The notes: generated from the letters alone by a model not told the origin. A stretch of DNA of 7,741 bases from JBGSIC01 sp041751875 (GCA_041751875.1 JBGSIC010000019.1:1-7741), one strand, 5' to 3'; counted from the first letter of the stretch, positions 1-6,608 are shown. Numbers and translations: made by a program.

Positions 1-892
1 TATCTCCGGCCACGGGCATTCCAGAGAGGCGCCCCGAACCCGAGGCTACCAAAGTTTCCCCGTATCCACCGGCGCCGCCGCCCGCTCCGCCTTGGGCCGT
101 ACGGACACCACCTAGACCTGCGACACCCGTGTTACCGACGGTAACGCGTTTAAGCCCCTTGCCTAAACCAACCAAAAGCTCACCGCCGCTTCCCCCGGAT
201 CCCCCAGGACCAGCACCGGCCGTAACGTTTTTGAAATTGGTGGGCATACCACCGATCGCCCCTTTAAGATCGGGCCGGCCGAACGTTTTGAGAAATCCTA
301 GATTCTGTGCAATGGCTTTTTGTTTTTGATTGTTCCGGACCTGCTCTTCGGTCAACGTTTTCACATTGGCAGCCCCAGGAGTCGTAATCGCCACCGTATT
401 GTGAGGACGCATCACCGTTACAGTTATAGGCTCCTCAAGTTCCGCGACTTTTTCCTCTTCAGGGACTGTTGCCCCTTTTGGCCAGGCGAACATCACCAGA
501 AAAAAGACTGCCAAAATCGCGCTGGGTACCTTCCAGGGAAGTTTCGATTCCTCTTCGGGAAGTGCAGGAGTTTCCCAGGCGCTAAAGGCTTCCGGTTGGC
601 CCAACCAGAAATTTCCAAACTGAGTACTAAGCGCCCATCTCTGATCGGGTGCAGGTTGCGCTTGGCAATTAGCAGCCTCGTTAATCGCCCACGAATCTCC
701 CGTTCCCGAGAGTGTAAACTGACAGAGCCACTCATCACGGGTCCTTAGGCCACGAGTTTTGCGAAGACGCTTTCGCGATTTGAACGTGGAGGTTTCAATA
801 AAACCAAACTGAGGGTGATATCCCACCCGAACGGATCCACGTTCAGGAAAGACTCTAAGCAAGTTTCCAGATTCTGTGGCTAGAGCGATCAT
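1..892 (-). CDS. AgmX/PglI (GltG/GltJ)-like single-pass energy-transducer protein, 3' end outside window
   Basis: An open frame of 297 codons runs from ATG at 892 off the left edge without a stop. It shows a soluble N-terminus of about 120 residues with a basic patch (38-52) and Cys57 and Cys76, one membrane segment at about 122-138 (VPSAILAVFFLVMFAWP), and then a predicted periplasmic part. That part contains a Glu-rich stretch (146-154), a segment AIAQNLGFLKTFG (194-206) and a long Gly-rich linker (about 213-297). The N-in single-pass topology, the 'lG.L..lG' segment and the Gly-rich linker are typical of AgmX/PglI proteins. Their TonB-like C-terminal domain should lie just beyond base 1. 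No FHA, zinc-ribbon or GYF motif was recognised in the N-terminus, unlike M. xanthus GltG and GltJ. The start overlaps the upstream stop (ATGA), with GGAG 11 bases upstream, so translation is probably coupled. Proposed role: carrying force from the TolQ/TolR channel across the periplasm. Family placement is good; function is inferred. Confidence 0.78.
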   Translation of the reverse strand, partial: MIALATESGNLLRVFPERGSVRVGYHPQFGFIETSTFKSRKRLRKTRGLRTRDEWLCQFTLSGTGDSWAINEAANCQAQPAPDQRWALSTQFGNFWLGQPEAFSAWETPALPEEESKLPWKVPSAILAVFFLVMFAWPKGATVPEEEKVAELEEPITVTVMRPHNTVAITTPGAANVKTLTEEQVRNNQKQKAIAQNLGFLKTFGRPDLKGAIGGMPTNFKNVTAGAGPGGSGGSGGELLVGLGKGLKRVTVGNTGVAGLGGVRTAQGGAGGGAGGYGETLVASGSGRLSGMPVAGD

Positions 893-1170
893 TCCAGTTT
901 CTCTCCAAAATCAACAGTCACTTTGTCCAAGAAATCACTACGTAGGCGAAGCAGTCCGTCGCCGCCCTGGTTCACATTTCCTGTTACTACCGAAACTTCC
1001 GGACGACTTTCCTGCCCCTTAATAAGCAATGCTTCGAAATCGAGATCACTCCCTTTTTCATAACGAACTTTTGGTTCTTTTTTCGCTTCTGGAGTCTCTG
1101 CGGCCTTAGCGGCAATGAAAGACGTCAGCAAAAATAGAGACAGAATCCCTAACCGCCATCCCTTTCCCAT
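889..1170 (-). CDS. Small exported protein of unknown function in the motor operon
   Basis: This 93-residue protein has a clear Sec signal peptide: MGKGWR, then a hydrophobic core (about 7-21), then a probable cleavage near AKA-AE at residue 23. There is no lipobox, so it is probably soluble in the periplasm or bound to partners. The mature part is about 70 residues and contains no Cys. A Lys/Glu-rich linker (26-37) is followed by a conserved-looking block, DLDFEALLIKGQ (42-53), and by LLRLRSDFLDKVTVDF (73-88). The start is supported by GGGGGAG ending 6 bases before the ATG. The gene begins 12 bases after the TPR gene and its TGA overlaps the ATG of the AgmX-like gene. I do not recognise the family. 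Its position between a TPR protein and an AgmX-like protein suggests a small periplasmic accessory of the same machine, but that rests on context alone. Confidence 0.8.
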   Translation of the reverse strand: MGKGWRLGILSLFLLTSFIAAKAAETPEAKKEPKVRYEKGSDLDFEALLIKGQESRPEVSVVTGNVNQGGDGLLRLRSDFLDKVTVDFGEKLE

Positions 1171-1182
1171 TTCGAACTCCCC

Positions 1183-3891
1183 CTACTCGTTTAACTGACT
1201 CAGACGACCTTCAAAGTACGCCGCGATACGCGTTTGACCGCGATCTTCGTAGTACTTTTTCAAGTCACTCAAAGGTGCCTTCTGCGAAGGCGCCTCATGC
1301 AGCTGCGTCAGAGCCTGCTGAACAAAAAATGCATCTTCCGCCCGAGCCACTTCCTTGGGCTTTTCTTCTTCCTGAAGTTTCTCAACTTCCTGGGTGTGGA
1401 GCCCAGCTAGTGTCGTGGCGCGCTCTTTAAACGGCGCTGCCATCTCTTGAATAGACTGCTGCAACTGCGCAACAACCCCTTCATCAAGTCCCTCTGGCAC
1501 GGGGCTGGCTTCAATCTCTTGGGCTAAACCCGCGTAAGCGCCCTGCAAGCGTGCCAATATTTGAACCCGAAACGCGGAAGGAACTTCTTCCATATAGGTT
1601 TCGCTGGCTTCAGAAAGTTGCTTGAGTGCAGCCAGACGGCGCTCAAACTTTTGCTGGCCGTTGTTCCCGTAGAACTTAATGGCCTTTTGTTTATCGTCGA
1701 GACTGCTCAGCTTTTCCGAAACTCTTTTCGCCCAGCCCTCACCGGCATATTTCTTGGAGGCCAACAGAATCGCCTGAGTCTTGGCGTTCCCTTTGCCGGC
1801 CATTTCCAGCGAGTCCGCTACTTGCAACTTCACTTGCTCTGGCCACGGGAGCTCCAGTAGGGCGGGAGAAAGTAGATTGGCGTCAGATAGTGTCTGGTAA
1901 ACCAACGGCGCTGTTTCATCGAAGTTCTTCACTTGCTTGAGCTGCGCAATCAAAGAATTGAGCAAACGATCGCGATTCTTCGGATCTCCCGCCAATTCGT
2001 AAAGCAGTGCTGTTTTGAGAAGCTGGGTCTGATCGACCTTCTTTTCTTTCTTCTGCAATTCTTCCCATTGCTGGGCGGCTTTAGCAAAGTAACCGGCGGC
2101 TTCGTACTCATTGGCCAACTCTTCATTCTTTCCTTGAGCCTGAAGGACTTCGATCAACGTGTCCTGAGATTTGAGCTTCACCGCTAGTACGCGGGCATTT
2201 TCACACGACTTCGGCAGAAATTCTTTTTCACGGCAGAACTTTTTAAAGGTTTGAAGGGCTTCGGGGGTATCACCCGACGCAGCGGCCTGCTCAAACGCGG
2301 CATCTTTTGCCGTCGCTTGCATATTCTCGAGCGCCTTTTTCACTTCTGGTGTTTGCTGAAGTTTGGGATTCTTTGTCCAGCTTTCTGCCTGAGCCACCAC
2401 CTGAACGTAGTCCTTCTTTTTGTAGAGGATATCGAGAGCCAATTGCTGTGACCTTAGGGAATCGGCGGGCGGCAGATCGTCGGATTTCGCAAGCTCTTGC
2501 AAAAGGGGAAGCGCTGTTTCAGGCTGCTCCATTTGTTCTAGAGCCAACGCCTGAATGAACCTAAACTTGGCCGCTTCCTTACCTTTGTTTAAAGATGCCA
2601 ATTCACGCGCTTCTTCTTCGACAATCGTGTGGTTTTTTTCTCTTTGAGCAGCGGCTAGGCGCAACTCTCTTAACTGCGCTGTCTGTTTTGCGGTCAGTAC
2701 GTACTTCGCGTCCCCGGCCCAGGCTTTCATCTGGTCCAGCTTTTTCTGAGAATCGGATTCCGCGGCAAGCCATCCTTCCATCATGTTGAAGGTGTATTTG
2801 CTGGTGGGAAAAAATTTGATGTAAAGCTCCGCTACCTGCTGAAAATCGCCGGAGTGCTCTTTTTGACTCGCTCGTTCCCCGTCTAGCTGTACTGACAGAC
2901 GGCGTAAAATGTTTTCAACCAAAACCTTATCGGCTTCGGCAATCGGATTCTCGTTGGAAGCAATCCGTTCGCCTGTTTCCTGAAACTTTTCCCAACTTCG
3001 TTGCCCATAGTATTCTTCGAACAAACGGACTTCATTGAGAAGGGTGGGGCGCTTTGAGTTCTCAAACTCAAGCACGTTGATGACCGCCACCTTGTTGCCG
3101 GAGCTGACAAAAGCGGCACCAAGTTCAGCGACCAACTGAGGATCGGAAAGCTTATTCGAAAGGTCCTCTACAATTGCGAGTGCTTTCTTTCCATCGCTTT
3201 TTTCCAGACTTAGAAAAACGATGAGATCCCGAAGGGCTTCAGCGCGTACCTGCCCTTTTGAGTCCCAAAGTCCTTTTTGTACCTCTTCCACCGCTTCGGA
3301 CATTTTGTCCTGACGACGAAGCAGCCACGAACGACGGTAGTGGACATAAGAACAGGTATCTTTTTCCTCGCAAAGATCCAGAGCAATTCCGTAGTAGCGA
3401 CCGGCTTCTCCTAGCGAACCGTGGTCACCAGCAGCTTCGGCTTGCTCAGCGAGCCTCAGCGCTGCCTCTCTTTTTAGTTTGAGAAGCTCATTTTGGTTAA
3501 CCAGCAACTTCCACTGTGCGGTTGCCTTGTTTGTTTCTTTCAGATCGGAATAGAGACGAGCAAGTTGAAACTGAATTTTGAGTTTTTGCGCTCCTTGCGG
3601 AGCCTGTCCGCTTTCACCACGCAGCGCTCTTTGGTATTCTTCCACAGCGCTTCTTTGCACCTTAATCAGTGCTTTTGCCTCGGCGGCGGTGGGCGCAGGA
3701 TTTTTCCCCTTTTCGATCGCTTGATCGAATAGCGCATCTGCCAAGCGAAGGGTCAGTTCGTAGCGGTAAAGATCGTTTGAATTGAGCGACCGCCTTAAAT
3801 TAGTCAGTTCGGTAACCAGCTGATCGTTCGCTAACAGTCCTTGGGAACTGAGAACTAAAACGAAAATGAATGTTCGAACTAGCACTCTCAA
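1183..3891 (-). CDS. Large exported TPR-type helical-repeat protein (GltE/GltI-like role)
   Basis: This 902-residue protein starts with a signal peptide (MRVLVRTFIFVLVLSSQGLLA, cleavage near 21/22, no lipobox). Most of the rest is Ala/Leu/Glu/Lys-rich helical repeat of degenerate TPR type, for example FQLARLYSDLKETNKATAQW (about 107-126) and later units such as LAVKLKSQDTLIEVLQAQGK. A charged Glu/Lys stretch (about 837-852) precedes a helical tail ending YFEGRLSQLNE. It has only four cysteines, in two close pairs (C174/C180 and C553/C563), which fits a disulfide-bonded periplasmic protein. The start is TTG: AGGAG overlaps the preceding stop codon and lies 7 bases before TTG, while the GTG two codons later is too far away. 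TPR scaffolds accompany TolQ/TolR/AgmX genes in Glt-type machines, where GltE and the very large GltI are TPR-rich. A periplasmic or outer-membrane scaffold role is inferred, and direct orthology is not claimed. Confidence 0.85.
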   Translation of the reverse strand: MRVLVRTFIFVLVLSSQGLLANDQLVTELTNLRRSLNSNDLYRYELTLRLADALFDQAIEKGKNPAPTAAEAKALIKVQRSAVEEYQRALRGESGQAPQGAQKLKIQFQLARLYSDLKETNKATAQWKLLVNQNELLKLKREAALRLAEQAEAAGDHGSLGEAGRYYGIALDLCEEKDTCSYVHYRRSWLLRRQDKMSEAVEEVQKGLWDSKGQVRAEALRDLIVFLSLEKSDGKKALAIVEDLSNKLSDPQLVAELGAAFVSSGNKVAVINVLEFENSKRPTLLNEVRLFEEYYGQRSWEKFQETGERIASNENPIAEADKVLVENILRRLSVQLDGERASQKEHSGDFQQVAELYIKFFPTSKYTFNMMEGWLAAESDSQKKLDQMKAWAGDAKYVLTAKQTAQLRELRLAAAQREKNHTIVEEEARELASLNKGKEAAKFRFIQALALEQMEQPETALPLLQELAKSDDLPPADSLRSQQLALDILYKKKDYVQVVAQAESWTKNPKLQQTPEVKKALENMQATAKDAAFEQAAASGDTPEALQTFKKFCREKEFLPKSCENARVLAVKLKSQDTLIEVLQAQGKNEELANEYEAAGYFAKAAQQWEELQKKEKKVDQTQLLKTALLYELAGDPKNRDRLLNSLIAQLKQVKNFDETAPLVYQTLSDANLLSPALLELPWPEQVKLQVADSLEMAGKGNAKTQAILLASKKYAGEGWAKRVSEKLSSLDDKQKAIKFYGNNGQQKFERRLAALKQLSEASETYMEEVPSAFRVQILARLQGAYAGLAQEIEASPVPEGLDEGVVAQLQQSIQEMAAPFKERATTLAGLHTQEVEKLQEEEKPKEVARAEDAFFVQQALTQLHEAPSQKAPLSDLKKYYEDRGQTRIAAYFEGRLSQLNE

Positions 3892-3901
3892 AACCGTGCT
3901 C

Positions 3902-4498
3902 CTATTCTGCTACTGGCGTTCGTTCGGCGATAGGCGTTCCCGCTCCTCCTGCTACCACGGTCAACTGAATCGAACCGTAGTGCTGGCTGGGAAGGTAACC
4001 CATCAATTTTGCCACTGTCGTACTGGGAAGATTTTTGTCGGCTTGAACATTGATCTCCCCCTTAAACTCATGATCGGCGTGAGTCTTTGCCCAATTTTTA
4101 GTTAGCTTTTCTAGCCGGCTCAAAAGTTGTGTCGGGTTCGCTAAAACTTGATCGGTTCCACCCACTTTCACCTGATCGAGAAACACCCCCTCTTGGGAAA
4201 TAGAAAGCAAAGGAGCATCAATAATTTCGGTACCGGAACCCGCCGCTGGAAGCATGAGGCCCTTGGTGACGACCATAAGTTCCGGACTCGAAGAAAAAGC
4301 CTGAAGCAGGAAAATCACCAACATGCTGAACATGTCGACCATCGGCGTAAGCAATAGAGTTGGAGCAAGCGCCTTAGAAAAGCTCCGCCCTTTGCCACCT
4401 TTCCGAGAAACTAAATGCCGGTGGAAGGATCCTGGACCGAGAGAAGGCCCGCTGCCTCCCCCGCCGGATCCACCACTAGGTGTGGAAACGCCCGCCAT
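3902..4498 (-). CDS. ExbD/TolR-family proton-channel subunit 2 (AglS/AglV-like)
   Basis: This 198-residue biopolymer-transport protein has an unusual cytoplasmic head of about 43 residues, rich in Gly, Ser and Pro and then basic (SRKGGKGRSF). One membrane helix follows (about 45-68, LLLTPMVDMFSMLVIFLLQAF). Asp55 sits where ExbD/TolR proteins carry the essential protonatable Asp. The periplasmic domain ends with INVQADKNLPSTTVAKLM (149-166) and IQLTVV, matching the family's typical 'adk.v.y..v..vm' plus final strand. A TPIAERTPVAE tail follows. The ATG comes directly after the TAA of the first ExbD gene with no gap, and its GGAGGGG ribosome site lies inside the last codons of that gene. The TPR gene follows after 10 bases. 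It presumably forms the TolR-type part of the ion channel with the TolQ-like protein. Family assignment is strong; the AglS/AglV equivalence is inferred from context. Confidence 0.92.
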   Translation of the reverse strand: MAGVSTPSGGSGGGGSGPSLGPGSFHRHLVSRKGGKGRSFSKALAPTLLLTPMVDMFSMLVIFLLQAFSSSPELMVVTKGLMLPAAGSGTEIIDAPLLSISQEGVFLDQVKVGGTDQVLANPTQLLSRLEKLTKNWAKTHADHEFKGEINVQADKNLPSTTVAKLMGYLPSQHYGSIQLTVVAGGAGTPIAERTPVAE

Positions 4499-4999
4499 TT
4501 ACCCCTCCACTGGGACAACTCCCAGATTCACAATATTGTTCTTTCTCAAAACGTCCATCACGCTGATCATTTCCCCATAACTTACGTTACGGTTAGGCAC
4601 AAAGCGCGCTGCCGAAACCTGGCTTCCCAAAGGATCTTTAAAGTCCTTCGGAACCTTTACCACTTTGCGCAGCATTCCCTCTAAGCCGGTTCCAAGTTGT
4701 TCAGCGAGAAGCACATTGGAATCGGCTTTAAGTCGAACACTTTGGATAACCCGCCCGCTTTTGCGAAACGATACTTTGATGTCTTGTGCGTTTAAGAACT
4801 GAACTTCCATCTCAACTTTGTTCGCGCCCCCGGCATCCCCTTGGGTGCCGTGCGACTGCTTTACTTCCATTGAGCCAATCTGCATCCAGACGGCCGTAGC
4901 CAAAAGGAAGCAAATGCACATGGAGAGCATGTCGATGAACGCCGTGAGATTGAGTTCAGCGTTGATTTCTTTCTTTGCGTACCCCCGCCCCATTCCCAT
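4499..4999 (-). CDS. ExbD/TolR-family proton-channel subunit 1 (AglQ/AglS-like)
   Basis: This 166-residue ExbD/TolR-like protein has a short cytoplasmic N-terminus (MGMGRGYAKKEINAELN) and one membrane helix (about 18-41). Asp23, in LTAFIDMLSMCICFLL, is the expected channel Asp. The periplasmic domain ends with ARFVPNRNVSYGEMISVMDV (about 131-150), then LRKNNIVNLGVV and a short tail. This is the classic C-terminal ExbD layout (v.Y..vi.vmd.lr..gi..l.lv), but the usual acidic residue before the loop is replaced (VPNRN rather than the AD.. type). The start at 4999 is 5 bases after the TolQ-like stop, with AAGGG about 9 bases upstream. A second ATG two codons in (4993) is possible but has a poorly spaced ribosome site. 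The gene abuts the second ExbD gene (TAA directly followed by ATG), so the two TolR-type subunits are probably made in a fixed ratio. Confidence 0.93.
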   Translation of the reverse strand: MGMGRGYAKKEINAELNLTAFIDMLSMCICFLLATAVWMQIGSMEVKQSHGTQGDAGGANKVEMEVQFLNAQDIKVSFRKSGRVIQSVRLKADSNVLLAEQLGTGLEGMLRKVVKVPKDFKDPLGSQVSAARFVPNRNVSYGEMISVMDVLRKNNIVNLGVVPVEG

Positions 5000-5004
5000 A
5001 ACGA

Positions 5005-5640
5005 TTAACCCTTTTCCGCTACGAAGATTAGGTCATGATAGATCTTGCTGGTCGTCTCCGTGAGTTGTTGAACCAAGCGCTCCACGCGATTCTGAAAGAT
5101 GGCGTAGGCAACCAAAGCAGGAATAGCGACGAGAAGTCCGAATGCCGTAGCATTCATCGCTTCACCGATACCCCGACTAAGGAGCGTGGCGCGATCAGCG
5201 GGTGAGGCGCTCGAAATCGCGCTAAATGAAATGATCATGCCGGTTACTGTTCCAAGCAGTCCCAAGAGCATCGCGATGTTGCCCATGGTAGCTAGAAACG
5301 CTGTGCGTTTGTCGAGTTTTCCAATTTCTGTGGTCAGCTCTTCGTCCATGCGCGATTGAAGTTCTTCTTCACCCGCAGCGCTGGCTTTAAGACTGCACCC
5401 GATGGCCGCGATTCGGGCGATCCCGCTTCCCGGATTGCTGTTGGAATAATCGACGGCTCCTTTGAAGTCGCCTTTCCGGATGTATTCCAAAACCCGATTT
5501 CTAAAATCAGGCGCCGTTTTACTGAATTTAAGATAGAGCGCGTTGGCCCTTTCGACGATGAGCGCTAGCGTTCCCAGGCCAAACGCCAGGATCGCGTACA
5601 TGAAAGGACCGCCTTCTTGAAAGTGATGAATGAGACTCAT
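5005..5640 (-). CDS. TolQ/ExbB/MotA-family proton-channel protein (AglR-like)
   Basis: With the start chosen at 5640 the product is 211 residues, a normal TolQ/ExbB length. It has three membrane segments: about 13-30 (MYAILAFGLGTLALIVE), 113-141 (including MLLGLLGTVTGMIISFSAI) and 160-182 (EAMNATAFGLLVAIPALVAY). These hold the family signatures 'GLLGTVTGMI..F' and 'GI.EAM.ATA.GL.VAIPA', with Thr and small residues lining the channel. The loop between segments 1 and 2 is cytoplasmic (about 31-112). The frame stays open upstream to 5757, but ATG at 5640 has GGGGGGA 4 bases upstream and the protein begins as the family does, so the extra 39 codons (RVNSGVLKIWGLL...) are rejected. It is the first gene of the operon, 5 bases before exbD-like gene 1. 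It presumably forms the inner-membrane motor with the two ExbD proteins and drives the AgmX-like protein. Confidence 0.95.
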   Translation of the reverse strand: MSLIHHFQEGGPFMYAILAFGLGTLALIVERANALYLKFSKTAPDFRNRVLEYIRKGDFKGAVDYSNSNPGSGIARIAAIGCSLKASAAGEEELQSRMDEELTTEIGKLDKRTAFLATMGNIAMLLGLLGTVTGMIISFSAISSASPADRATLLSRGIGEAMNATAFGLLVAIPALVAYAIFQNRVERLVQQLTETTSKIYHDLIFVAEKG

Positions 5641-5967
5641 TTTCCCCCCGCAATTCGAAAAAAAACCCAAATGACGTAGTAGAAGTCTGTCTAACTGTTT
5701 AACGCATAACAACAGACCCCATATCTTCAAAACTCCAGAATTAACACGAAAAGTCAAAAGTTTTTGTGAGGAGCGTCAAGACCCGTGCAGAGTCCACTAC
5801 TTAGTTTGTCGCTACCCGTTAAAAAACCGACGACTCAAAATCGACACACTGTGCAACACTTAGTTTTGGCGCGTCGTTTCATCGAAATTACTGATGATTT
5901 TGATCTCGTTAGCCGCGCCTTTTCCGTTTTTCTATACGGAAGAGGGAGAAACTGTTATCCGTTGAGA
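5641..5967. other. Divergent intergenic region between the motor operon and the exonuclease gene
   Basis: About 327 bases lie between the two divergently oriented start codons. An in-frame GTG-initiated extension of the exonuclease (from 5785, with GAGGAG 11 bases upstream at about 5768) crosses the right half, but its translation does not look like a conserved domain. The left side holds a weak extended -10 candidate for the operon. On the right, TATACG at 5933-5938, with TTAGCC 18 bases upstream, is only a marginal promoter for the exonuclease. A small dyad CACA-C-TGTG (near 5846-5854) and an imperfect inverted repeat ATCGAAAT/ATTTTGAT (near 5881-5904) could be operators but are short enough to arise by chance. 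No RNA gene or riboswitch was recognised. Confidence 0.6.
5703..5730 (-). promoter_or_regulatory. Candidate promoter for the TolQ/TolR/TPR/AgmX operon
   Basis: On the minus strand TTGAAG (5725-5730) and TATGCG (5703-5708) are separated by 16 bases. The -10 is preceded by TGT, an extended -10 arrangement (TGTTATGCG). It would give a leader of about 55 bases before the TolQ ATG at 5640. The -10 matches the consensus only at its first three bases, so this is a weak prediction. Confidence 0.3.
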
Positions 5968-6591
5968 ATGATTCGTTATCTTAGCTTGGACACCGAGGCC
6001 ACCGGTCTGGCGGAGGACTGCCATCTGATCCAACTGGCGTTTGTTCCCGTGGATATGGACAAAAAGGAAGTCCGGATGGACCTCGCCGTGGAGACTTTGG
6101 TGAAGTGCCCGGACTTTGAGACTTTGGCCCCCACCCTCAATCCCTGGGTTTTGTCGCACATGAAGGACGTTATTGTTGCGGCTCATGAAAAGGGAATCGA
6201 ACAAACCGCTGTTCGTGCGTGGGTAAATCACTACTTCGAATTGCCTGGGGTAAAGGAATTTTTCGGAAACGACAAAGTCGTTTTACTTGGAAAATCGCTC
6301 AGCGCGTTGGACATCCCGATTTTAAAGAAAGCTCTTGGCGAAACCTATTACATGGAAAGATTTCATCATCATACAGTTGATGTAACCTCCGTCGCTCGCT
6401 CTTTTGTCGACGCCCAGATTTTGCCCGCTGACTGCGTGTCGGGATCTAAGCTTTTGAAGTTTCTCAATATCCGCGACCAAGTGAAGCACACGGCACTTAG
6501 TGATGCGGTGGATATGGGAAATATCTACCTTCGCATCATAGACATCGCGCGCTCGCGCGGCGCCGCGAAGCCCCCTACGCCTGAAGCTTGA
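5968..6591 (+). CDS. DEDDh-family 3'-5' exonuclease (DnaQ/oligoribonuclease-like fold)
   Basis: This 207-residue protein carries all five DEDDh exonuclease residues in order. Asp8 and Glu10 lie in YLSLDTEATGL (Exo I), Asp115 in SLSALDIPILKKAL (Exo II), and His174 and Asp179 in VKHTALSDAVD (Exo III, H-x4-D). These bind two metal ions and hydrolyse 3' ends of RNA or DNA. The length and DTEATG motif recall oligoribonuclease, RNase T or DnaQ epsilon, but the middle is not typical of any one of them, so the substrate is left open. The ATG at 5968 is chosen because catalytic motif I follows at once, as in the family. Its ribosome site is poor: GAGGGAG is 19 bases away and TTGAG is adjacent. TTG at 5962, or a GTG at 5785 giving 268 residues, is possible. 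The C-terminal tail (ARSRGAAKPPTPEA) looks unstructured. It is transcribed away from the motor operon. Confidence 0.85.
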   Translation: MIRYLSLDTEATGLAEDCHLIQLAFVPVDMDKKEVRMDLAVETLVKCPDFETLAPTLNPWVLSHMKDVIVAAHEKGIEQTAVRAWVNHYFELPGVKEFFGNDKVVLLGKSLSALDIPILKKALGETYYMERFHHHTVDVTSVARSFVDAQILPADCVSGSKLLKFLNIRDQVKHTALSDAVDMGNIYLRIIDIARSRGAAKPPTPEA

Positions 6592-6599
6592 GCTAGGCC

Positions 6600-6608
6600 T
6601 GCTATAAT
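6600..6608 (+). promoter_or_regulatory. Extended -10 promoter for the small Cys-rich exported protein gene
   Basis: TGC followed by a perfect TATAAT (6603-6608) starts 9 bases after the exonuclease stop. A partial -35, CTGAAG at 6581-6586, lies 16 bases upstream. Initiation would fall near 6615, giving a leader of about 20 bases that already contains the GTGAGG ribosome site at 6621-6626. This makes a separate transcription unit for 6634-6888, and probably 6906-7415, likely and supports the TTG start. Confidence 0.65.

Noticed and set aside
493..738. 81-codon minus-strand frame starting MMSGSVSLHSRERE
   Set aside because: It lies inside the AgmX-like gene in another frame, gives a basic composition with no domain, and would break a longer frame that has the membrane segment and Gly-rich linker of a known family.
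1561..2789. Several plus-strand frames of 64-99 codons opposite the TPR gene
   Set aside because: They are antisense shadows of a long, coherent helical-repeat protein and show no plausible domains or ribosome sites of note.
5653..5670. Run of eight T (minus strand) ahead of the TolQ-like gene as a terminator
   Set aside because: No GC-rich hairpin precedes the T-run and it sits in the operon leader just before a strong ribosome site.
5641..5757. N-terminal 39-codon extension of the TolQ-like protein
   Set aside because: The ATG at 5640 has a strong ribosome site and gives the normal family N-terminus; the extension overlaps the likely promoter.
6545..6567. GC-rich inverted repeat including the 12-bp palindrome CGCGGCGCCGCG
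   Set aside because: It lies in the exonuclease codons for the disordered tail and has no T-run, so it is not a convincing terminator. Alternating GC codons explain it.
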